Assembly: GCA_900547455.1 (NCBI GenBank)
Contig: URGV01000062.1
Location: 1-8,046 of the forward strand
Length of the DNA: 8,046 nt
DNA from: an uncultured Oscillospiraceae bacterium
GTDB lineage: Bacteria; Bacillota; Clostridia; Oscillospirales; Ruminococcaceae
Direction of reading: 5' to 3'
Positions 1 to 4,359 of the stretch are shown here, one piece after another. The notes under the pieces are model-generated. The model worked only from the letters and a program-made list of their open reading frames with translations, had not been told where the DNA came from and made no database searches. Each line of letters begins with the position of its first letter. The stretch's first letter is position 1. A program made the position numbers and the translations under genes.

Positions 1-2
1 TT

Positions 3-32
3 GGTGACTTTCCCCGCGTCGGGAAAGTCACC
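3..32. repeat. Perfect 12-bp inverted repeat with 6-base loop
   Basis: GGTGACTTTCCC (3-14) and GGGAAAGTCACC (21-32) are exact reverse complements around the loop CGCGTC. It lies downstream of the leftward operon. No T-run follows on either strand inside the window, so an intrinsic terminator is not shown, although the left edge cuts the sequence where a minus-strand T-run would fall. GGGAAAGT occurs again at 59-66 without its partner. It may be a terminator stem, a small dispersed palindromic element, or a protein site. Confidence 0.6.
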
Positions 33-38
33 CGGGTG

Positions 39-109
39 CAGGGCGGAGCGCCTGCTCTGGGAAAGTGGGAACCAAGTCTGACGACTTGCTCCCGAGGGGG
101 CGCACCCTC
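39..109. repeat. Cluster of short dyads downstream of the carrier gene
   Basis: Three further dyads are visible: GCAGG/CCTGC around 39-54, CAAGTC/GACTTG (73-78 and 83-88, loop TGAC), and GAGGG/CCCTC (94-98 and 105-109). With the stronger palindrome at 3-32 they fill most of the 118 non-coding bases after the stop codon of the leftward operon. No open reading frame of note is present. The region may form a structured 3' end of the operon mRNA; no single stem has the T-run of a classic terminator. Confidence 0.35.
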
Positions 110-118
110 TCTCAAAAA

Positions 119-1324
119 TTAAGGAAGAACCACCGGTAGGAGCAGCGCCGTCAGCAGCAGGCAGAACCGGCTGCCCATGAAGGCGGTGATGATGGCCGGC
201 GGCGCCAGATGCCGGTAGAGGGCGGTGTACTCCTCCTCTCCCTCCGCGCAGCTGCGGCAGACCTCGGTAACGATGTTCTGTACCCCCGGGAAAAAGTAAA
301 ACAGCCCGATTGAAGCCACCGCCCCCAAAAAAGGATCGCAGCCCAGCAGCTTTGCGCCCAGCGCCCCGCCCAGCAGCAGCCCGGCAAGGCCCAGCACGAC
401 CACCAGCAGAAAGGGCACCAGCTGGTCGAGCACCAGCTCCCAGCTCAGGTCGTTCAGCATCTCAAAGACCATTGCAAAGATCGAGCACATGATGATGCCG
501 GAGGAGGCAGTGCGCTGCAGCATGTTGAGCCTGAAAAAGCCCAGAAAATTTCCCGCCAGCCCGATGAGGACCAGCATGAACGCCCAGCCAAGCCCGGTCA
601 GCTCCCCCAGCCAGGTCGCCAGCAACACTGTCACCGCCAGCTGAAACAGCGCCACCGCCTCGGTTTCATACTTGGGCGGCACCCAGGCGGTGAAGAAGGG
701 GCTGGGATTTTCCGGCGAACTGTACGGCTGGTGATAGCGGTTGAGCCTCTCCTCCTGCTGGGGCTGGCTGACTTGTACCGCAGGCATCCCGCCGTTCTTT
801 TTGAGCCTGCTGATATACCGCTTTGTGACAAACGAGCCGATTGGCTGACCGATCGCGTCGATGGTCATGGCCAGCAGCAGCGGCAGCGCCACCAGCTCGG
901 TGGCCCCTGTCTCCCTTGCGTGGTCCATCACCAGCATCCCGCCGGTGAAGGCGCCGCCGCAGGTCACCACCGCCCCGGAAAAAGCGGTGGAAAATCCCAG
1001 CAGTGCCCCGCCTGCCAGCACCGTCACCAGCATCGAGACCCCTACGGCGATACAGCCGATCAGGATAAACTTCCACTGGCGCACCACATCCCGGGGCAGG
1101 ATATTGGTGGTGACTGCCGCGACAAAGACCGGGAACATCAAATCCCCCAGCGGTGCCAGGCCCGACAGGGTGGGCCAGTCCTGCGGCATTCCCAGCGCCG
1201 TGGCGGCCAGATACAGCAGGATGATGCCCGCCATCGCCGGAATCTTTGCGCGGCTTGCAATCGAGAGGATGTCCCCCAGCGCCACCAGCAGCACACAGGC
1301 GGTGAACGCAACAATCATCTCCAT
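119..1324 (-). CDS. GltS-like (Na+/glutamate symporter type) membrane carrier
   Basis: A 401-residue, very hydrophobic protein with about ten membrane segments in two halves (about 4-170 and 222-401), separated by a hydrophilic loop at 172-220. In the first half a glycine-rich hairpin, TCGGAFTGG (121-129), is followed by a helix pair ending DAIGQPIGSFV (156-166). This layout resembles the GGHGT...GGPIA arrangement of the ESS/GltS glutamate:sodium symporters, though the motif itself differs, so the substrate is not fixed. It is the last gene of the operon, starting 6 bases after the dipeptidase stop, which suggests translational coupling; no strong ribosome binding site precedes ATG 1324, and ATG 1318 is a possible alternative. 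From context it may carry amino acids or small peptides handled by the two peptidases. It could instead be an unassigned ten-helix transporter family. The fold is moderately sure and the substrate unknown. Confidence 0.55.
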   Translation of the reverse strand: MEMIVAFTACVLLVALGDILSIASRAKIPAMAGIILLYLAATALGMPQDWPTLSGLAPLGDLMFPVFVAAVTTNILPRDVVRQWKFILIGCIAVGVSMLVTVLAGGALLGFSTAFSGAVVTCGGAFTGGMLVMDHARETGATELVALPLLLAMTIDAIGQPIGSFVTKRYISRLKKNGGMPAVQVSQPQQEERLNRYHQPYSSPENPSPFFTAWVPPKYETEAVALFQLAVTVLLATWLGELTGLGWAFMLVLIGLAGNFLGFFRLNMLQRTASSGIIMCSIFAMVFEMLNDLSWELVLDQLVPFLLVVVLGLAGLLLGGALGAKLLGCDPFLGAVASIGLFYFFPGVQNIVTEVCRSCAEGEEEYTALYRHLAPPAIITAFMGSRFCLLLTALLLPVVLP

Positions 1325-1330
1325 GCCCGC

Positions 1331-2302
1331 TTACCCGACCGTTTCCCGAATGACCCGCAGGACATTTTTCCAGAAAATCTGCTCGATCTCCCCGTCGCTA
1401 AAGCCCACCTGTTTGAGCGCCGGGTACAGCAGCTCGATGCTGCCGATCCGGTCGATCTCCAAAGGGTTAGCCGAGATGCCGCCGTCAAAGTCGGTGCCGA
1501 TGGCTGCAGCCTCAATTCCCGCCGCGTCGGCGATCAAGCGCAGGTGCTGCGCGATGCGCTGCGCGGTCGAGACGCCGTCCTCGCTCAAAAAGCCGCCGTA
1601 AAAGTTGACGCCGACCGCGCCGCCCTTCTCTCCCACTGCCTTGAGCATCTCTTTATTCAGGTTGCGGCTCTGGCCGCACAGGTCGCGCACACAGGAGTGG
1701 GAAGCGACAAACGGCTTTTTGCTGTGCCGCACCACATCCCAGAACCCGCCGTCGGACAGGTGGGAGACATCGACCAGCATCCCAAGCCGGTTCATCTCTT
1801 CAACCACCTCGACACCAAAGGATTTAAGCCCCTTTCCCATCACCTGCGGATCGGCGCTGTTGGGATAACCCAGGCAGTTTTCATAGTTCCAGGTCAGGGT
1901 GATCAGCCGGATTCCCTGGTCATAGAGATCGTGCAGCCGCTCCATCCTGCCGTTGAGGATGCCGCCCTCCTCCACCGTCAAAAAGGCTGAGATTTTGCCC
2001 GCGGCGTCGTTGTCCAAAATCTCCTGCGCACCGGTCGCCAGCTCCAGCTCCTGCGGCGCCTTTTCGATCTCCTCCTTCATCCGCTCGATCATCCGCAGCA
2101 CCGTCCGGTAGGCATCGTCATAGGCCCGCTCCGGCGGCTGGGGATAGTCCATGAGGTTGGTGAAGCAGGCAAAAAACTGCGCCATCGAGCCGGCTTGTTT
2201 AAGGCCCGGCAGGTTGACCTCGGCGTCCAGCTCGGCCAGACTTTTCTCCGGCTGGTCCAGCAGCTTCATCAGCGTGTCGCAGTGCATGTCGATCAGTTTC
2301 AT
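1331..2302 (-). CDS. Membrane dipeptidase, peptidase family M19
   Basis: A 323-residue protein of the renal-dipeptidase (M19) family, TIM-barrel zinc enzymes that cleave dipeptides, often with a D-residue on the C-terminal side. The family landmarks are all present: the HCD zinc pair (H7, D9), the bridging glutamate in VEEGG (E112), the histidines in VDVSHLSD (H181) and VASHS (H202), the SRN arginine (R213) and the aspartate in GTDFDGG (D271). Length is normal for bacterial members. No signal peptide is seen, so it is probably cytoplasmic despite the family name. AGGAG lies about 11 bases before the ATG, slightly far. It is the second gene of the leftward operon, behind the M55 D-aminopeptidase and a terminator-like hairpin. 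Together the two enzymes suggest breakdown of D-amino-acid-containing dipeptides such as peptidoglycan fragments, which is inferred from family and context. Confidence 0.93.
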   Translation of the reverse strand: MKLIDMHCDTLMKLLDQPEKSLAELDAEVNLPGLKQAGSMAQFFACFTNLMDYPQPPERAYDDAYRTVLRMIERMKEEIEKAPQELELATGAQEILDNDAAGKISAFLTVEEGGILNGRMERLHDLYDQGIRLITLTWNYENCLGYPNSADPQVMGKGLKSFGVEVVEEMNRLGMLVDVSHLSDGGFWDVVRHSKKPFVASHSCVRDLCGQSRNLNKEMLKAVGEKGGAVGVNFYGGFLSEDGVSTAQRIAQHLRLIADAAGIEAAAIGTDFDGGISANPLEIDRIGSIELLYPALKQVGFSDGEIEQIFWKNVLRVIRETVG

Positions 2303-2329
2303 CCTTTTGTTCTCTCCTTTTCTTTTTAT

Positions 2330-2360
2330 GGGAAAAGGCAGAGGGGAAGGCCCCTCTGCC
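2330..2360 (-). terminator. Terminator-like hairpin between dppA and the dipeptidase gene
   Basis: On the minus strand GGCAGAGGGG, the loop CCTT and CCCCTCTGCC form a perfect 10-bp GC-rich stem (2337-2346 with 2351-2360), followed by TTTTCCC. The T-run is only four bases, so it is probably a partial terminator or an RNA-stabilising stem that lowers expression of the dipeptidase and carrier relative to dppA. It lies in a 72-base gap, and no separate promoter for the dipeptidase gene is obvious after it. Confidence 0.55.
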
Positions 2361-2374
2361 CTACTTTTATCCTG

Positions 2375-3181
2375 TTACAAAATCACAAACATCAGCATCC
2401 GGCAGACCTCATACCAATCGTCGGTTTCAAAGGCAATCGTCGTCGGATTGACAAGCTGCGCGCCCGGATAGTAGCTGCTGCGCACCGCCTTGCAGTGGTC
2501 CTTAAAGGTAATCTGCACCGCAAAGTGGTCCGGCAGGGTGATTTTTGCTCCGCTCAGCTCCTGCTTGCAGGCAGCTTCGGCAGCTTCGCGAATCTTTTTG
2601 CAGGCGAGCTTTGCGCTGAGCCCCTGATTGTGCCCGCCAAAGTCGTCCTTCACCGCCACCGTCAGCAGCTTCGGGTGCAGCGGCTGGCTCTGCTCGCAGA
2701 GGGTCTTGTCCCCGGTCAGGAGGACGCTCGGCACGCCGTAATAGGCCGCCATGTAGCTGTAGATCAAAAACTCGGAGGCGATCTGGCCGTTGACCCGAAT
2801 CTCCTGCACCGCGCCGCCGGCGATGGTGTGGCTGAGCACGTTGCCCTCCTGACCGGCGGCGTTGTGGTAGCCCACATACATCGCCGCGTCAAAGCTCTTA
2901 TCGATGCCCTCCACCATGCAGCGCGGCTCAAAGGTCCAGCCGCGGATCAGCTGCACATACTCCGGCATCTGCTCCGGGTAAATGTTGATACCCGGCCCGT
3001 GCGCGTCCTTGACCACCACCAGCTCTGCCCCCGCCGCGTGCGCGCCCTCGGCGGCGGCGAGCACCTCGTTGGTCATCTCCTGGCGGTTGCGCTCATAGTC
3101 GTGTCCGCCAATGTGGGTGGAATCCCAGGTGGCGGCAAAGGCGGTCCCCTCAATATCCGCGCTGATGAATACTTTCTTCAT
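2375..3181 (-). CDS. dppA: D-aminopeptidase DppA-like, peptidase family M55
   Basis: A 268-residue protein of the M55 family, whose characterised member, Bacillus subtilis DppA, is a zinc D-aminopeptidase forming a decameric ring. Counting from the chosen start, the zinc ligands and catalytic residues line up with DppA: D9 and E11 in SADIEG, H61 in KDAHG, H106 in GYHNA, the nucleophilic H118 in VLSHT, and E137 in ASEFL. The ATG at 3181 is chosen because GGAAGGA lies 6 bases upstream; an ATG six bases earlier would sit directly against that site, and a frame start at 3208 would add residues unlike the family. It is the first gene of the leftward operon, divergent from a MerR-type regulator. 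Unlike the B. subtilis locus, no ABC dipeptide importer follows; an M19 dipeptidase and a GltS-like carrier do. It probably releases D-amino acids such as D-Ala from small peptides in the cytoplasm. Confidence 0.92.
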   Translation of the reverse strand: MKKVFISADIEGTAFAATWDSTHIGGHDYERNRQEMTNEVLAAAEGAHAAGAELVVVKDAHGPGINIYPEQMPEYVQLIRGWTFEPRCMVEGIDKSFDAAMYVGYHNAAGQEGNVLSHTIAGGAVQEIRVNGQIASEFLIYSYMAAYYGVPSVLLTGDKTLCEQSQPLHPKLLTVAVKDDFGGHNQGLSAKLACKKIREAAEAACKQELSGAKITLPDHFAVQITFKDHCKAVRSSYYPGAQLVNPTTIAFETDDWYEVCRMLMFVIL

Positions 3182-3187
3182 TCGCAT

Positions 3188-3200
3188 TCCTTCCCTTTCT
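3188..3200 (-). promoter_or_regulatory. Ribosome binding site that sets the dppA start
   Basis: AGAAAGGGAAGGA on the minus strand ends directly before ATG 3187 and 6 bases before ATG 3181. Normal spacing favours 3181, giving a protein that begins MKKVFISADIEG, as expected for M55 enzymes. Confidence 0.7.
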
Positions 3201-3212
3201 CCCCGCACACGC

Positions 3213-3241
3213 TTGCAGCTTGTTTGGCGGGATGCTATAAT
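3213..3241 (+). promoter_or_regulatory. Possible promoter of the MerR-family gene
   Basis: A perfect TATAAT (3236-3241) lies 17 bases after TTGCAG (3213-3218), which keeps only the TTG of the -35 consensus. Transcription would start near 3248 and give a leader of about 90 bases overlapping the leftward promoter, so the two promoters would interfere. The alternative is the weaker TTGAGC-17-CAAAAT pair at 3285-3313, closer to the gene. Confidence 0.4.
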
Positions 3242-3264
3242 AAATGCGTCTGGCTTCTACCGAC

Positions 3265-3294
3265 AGTATAAACGATAAAGCAGGTTGAGCTCAA
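3265..3294 (-). promoter_or_regulatory. Promoter of the dppA-dipeptidase-carrier operon
   Basis: On the minus strand TTGAGC (3289-3294) and TATACT (3265-3270) are separated by 18 bases, predicting a start near 3258 and a leader of about 77 bases. MerR-family activators typically work on promoters with over-long 19-20-base spacers, twisting them into shape; 18 bases is longer than the optimum and fits weakly. The divergent MerR gene makes this promoter its likely target. Confidence 0.5.
3285..3294. promoter_or_regulatory. Palindrome TTGAGCTCAA at the -35 element, possible operator
   Basis: This 10-base perfect palindrome contains the -35 element of the leftward promoter. Read rightward, its TTGAGC lies 17 bases before CAAAAT (3308-3313), which could be a weak second promoter for the MerR gene. 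A protein bound here could affect both directions. MerR operators usually lie within the spacer rather than at the -35 element, so assignment to the MerR protein is only an inference. Confidence 0.3.
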
Positions 3295-3339
3295 GCGTAA
3301 AAATGCACAAAATTTTCGGTTTTATTTTATTCAATTCAC

Positions 3340-4107
3340 ATGATATCGGAGGTGTCCCCCACGGCCAACCCACTGAAAATCAGCGACATTTCCAAACTCT
3401 TCAACATCCCCATCTCGGCCCTGCGCTACTATGAAAAGGAGGGGCTGTGCCACTTTAAGCGCAGCGGAAACAACTACCGCTTTGCGGACATCCGCACCAT
3501 CCGCAACCTGTGCGACATCTCCTTTTACCGCAAGCTCTCCTGCTCGATCGAGCAGCTGCACCAGCTCGACCGCATGGATCACCGGCAGATCTACCAGCTG
3601 CTTGCCCAAAGCCGCCAAAAGCTGCAGCGCCAGCTGGAGGAGCTGCACCAGATGCTGGAAAATATCGACGAGAAGATGGAACGCATCGCCAAGATCGACG
3701 CCCTTTCTCAGTCCGCCGCCCAGGTGGTGCTGGCCCGGCTGCCCGCCATCTACCGCTTCGACCTGTTCTGCAGCGAGGACATCAGCAACCTGATCCGCTA
3801 CGAGCGCGACCTGTTTGTGATTGTGGAATCCAACGGCTCCGACTTCGGCTACGGCCTTGCCCTGCAGGGGCAGACCGGCGACCGGGAGCTGCTGCACCCA
3901 CAGGATACGCCGGCCAAGCCCTACCTGAAGGTGCTGCTGAAAACCGACTACGAGCACATCGAGCAGAACAACCTGCAGCCGTTTTATGAGCAGATCTTCG
4001 ATATGGGCTACAGCCCGGGCCGCACCTTCGGCAAGGTGCTGGTGTCGGCGCAGGAGCAAGGGCTCACCAACTTTTATGAGGCCTGGATTGAGCTGATATC
4101 GGCATGA
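3340..4107 (+). CDS. MerR-family transcriptional regulator with C-terminal effector domain
   Basis: A protein of up to 255 residues. Residues 13-36 (KISDISKLFNIPISALRYYEKEGL) are the MerR helix-turn-helix and its signature RYYEKEGL; a wing follows to about 52. A long charged helix at about 83-120 (QKLQRQLEELHQMLENIDEKM) fits the MerR dimer coiled coil. The last 120 residues (about 135-255), ending NFYEAWIEL, resemble a GyrI-like ligand-binding domain as in BmrR-type regulators, so a small organic effector is more likely than a metal; no cysteine cluster for metal binding is seen. It is divergent from the dppA operon and probably controls it, perhaps sensing a peptide or amino acid. ATG 3340 has no ribosome binding site before it, and a GGAGG lies inside the frame at 3348-3352, so the true start is uncertain. 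No terminator follows, so some readthrough into the downstream leader region is possible. Confidence 0.85.
   Translation: MISEVSPTANPLKISDISKLFNIPISALRYYEKEGLCHFKRSGNNYRFADIRTIRNLCDISFYRKLSCSIEQLHQLDRMDHRQIYQLLAQSRQKLQRQLEELHQMLENIDEKMERIAKIDALSQSAAQVVLARLPAIYRFDLFCSEDISNLIRYERDLFVIVESNGSDFGYGLALQGQTGDRELLHPQDTPAKPYLKVLLKTDYEHIEQNNLQPFYEQIFDMGYSPGRTFGKVLVSAQEQGLTNFYEAWIELISA
3348..3352 (+). promoter_or_regulatory. GGAGG inside the annotated start of the MerR gene
   Basis: A consensus ribosome binding site lies 6 bases after ATG 3340, while nothing similar lies before that ATG. In-frame codons at normal distance are ACG (3361) and, further on, CTG (3373), neither a usual start. The conserved helix-turn-helix begins only at about residue 13, so a shorter protein would remain complete. 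Leaderless or weak initiation at ATG 3340 is the alternative. Confidence 0.35.
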
Positions 4108-4132
4108 TGCCGGCAGGCTGGTCCTGCACCCA

Positions 4133-4161
4133 TTGACAGGGGACAGGCAATCTGATATATT
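4133..4161 (+). promoter_or_regulatory. Promoter of the leader-transporter transcript
   Basis: TTGACA (4133-4138, perfect) and TATATT (4156-4161, five of six) are separated by the optimal 17 bases. This is the strongest promoter in the window. Transcription is expected near 4168, giving about 30 bases of leader before the first short ORF, with no evident structure over its ribosome binding site. The mRNA is therefore probably made constitutively, with control lying downstream in translation. Confidence 0.85.
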
Positions 4162-4197
4162 CAAAAACAAAAGCAGCAATTTTTTGAGGTGTTCTTT

Positions 4198-4233
4198 ATG
4201 TTTTTTCTGTTCACAGCGATGAATCCATCCTGA
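4198..4233 (+). CDS. Leader peptide 1 (MFFLFTAMNPS)
   Basis: An 11-codon ORF, ATG to TGA, preceded by TTTTTGAGGTG with GAGGTG 6 bases before the start. It encodes MFFLFTAMNPS and is the first translatable ORF of the transcript. Its ribosome binding site is unobstructed. The last twelve bases, AAT CCA TCC TGA, recur exactly at the end of leader 2. The stop codon is the first base pair of the hairpin that covers leader 2's ribosome binding site, so a ribosome paused at the last codon would reach to about 4243 and cover the whole left arm (4233-4242). This is the classic position of a regulatory peptide in translational attenuation. Peptides of this sequence are not known to me, and the stimulus is unknown. 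Confidence 0.75.
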   Translation: MFFLFTAMNPS

Positions 4234-4277
4234 TACCCGCCTTCCAACAAAGCCACTTTTGTTTTGTGAGGCGGTAT
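4233..4277 (+). promoter_or_regulatory. Attenuator hairpin 1, covering the ribosome binding site of leader 2
   Basis: The left arm ATACC-C-GCCT (4233-4242, C4238 bulged) pairs with AGGCGGTAT (4269-4277) in 9 base pairs. Inside it AACAAA (4246-4251) pairs with TTTGTT (4258-4263) around the loop GCCACT. The right arm contains most of GTGAGGCGG, the ribosome binding site of leader 2, and ends 2 bases before its ATG. No T-run follows directly (CTTTTTTT starts 9 bases later), so translational rather than transcriptional control is favoured. Confidence 0.75.
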
Positions 4278-4279
4278 AC

Positions 4280-4315
4280 ATGAATCTTTTTTTGCGCCTG
4301 GCCAATCCATCCTGA
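4280..4315 (+). CDS. Leader peptide 2 (MNLFLRLANPS)
   Basis: A second 11-codon ORF encoding MNLFLRLANPS, with GAGG 8 bases before its ATG. That ribosome binding site is held in hairpin 1, so translation should depend on hairpin 1 opening. Its first twelve bases, ATGAATCTTTTT, are identical to the first twelve of the transporter gene (4360-4371), and its last thirteen including one base past the stop match the end of leader 1. A ribosome paused with TCC in the P site would cover to about 4325, displacing the lower stem of hairpin 2 (4316-4324) and freeing the transporter's AGGTG. Both leaders have the same length and the same NPS-stop end but otherwise little shared sequence, suggesting that the end is the functional part. 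Confidence 0.75.
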   Translation: MNLFLRLANPS

Positions 4316-4359
4316 TTTTACGCCCATCAAAAAGAAAACAACTTTGATGAGGTGAAAAA
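4316..4359 (+). promoter_or_regulatory. Attenuator hairpin 2, covering the transporter ribosome binding site
   Basis: CATCAAA (4325-4331) pairs perfectly with TTTGATG (4343-4349) around an 11-base A-rich loop. Below it, past bulged A4350, CGCC (4321-4324) pairs with GGTG (4351-4354) including one G-U pair, then after an A-A mismatch TTTT (4316-4319) pairs with AAAA (4356-4359). The stem contains the transporter's GAGGTG (4349-4354) completely and ends at its ATG. It begins at the base after leader 2's stop codon. The 3' side is A-rich, so it is not a transcription terminator. Confidence 0.8.

Noticed and set aside
731..1990. Long plus-strand ORF of 419 codons opposite the carrier and dipeptidase genes
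   Set aside because: It is antisense to two genes with clear family matches, is rich in His, Gln, Asp and Arg as expected for the reverse frame of GC-rich coding DNA, and has no recognisable motif.
2195..3271. Plus-strand ORF of 358 codons opposite dppA
   Set aside because: It mirrors the M55 gene, whose catalytic residues are all conserved on the other strand; its composition is that of a shadow frame.
4100..4127. Possible terminator after the MerR gene (CGGCAT/ATGCCG and GCAGG/CCTGC)
   Set aside because: The first dyad has a one-base loop, the second is 5 bp, and neither is followed by a T-run.
4219..4233. A four-codon ORF MNPS starting at the internal ATG of leader 1
   Set aside because: No ribosome binding site at suitable distance, and the 11-codon ORF has a good one.
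3331..4305. Minus-strand ORF of 324 codons opposite the MerR gene and leader region
   Set aside because: The MerR signature on the plus strand is unambiguous, and the reverse frame is a low-complexity Leu/Val/Gln/His product.
4280..4315. Reading hairpin 1 plus the later T-run as a transcription terminator (transcriptional attenuation)
   Set aside because: The run CTTTTTTT begins 9 bases after the stem and inside leader 2; terminators need the T-run directly after the stem. Hairpin 2 is followed by A residues. Translational control fits better.
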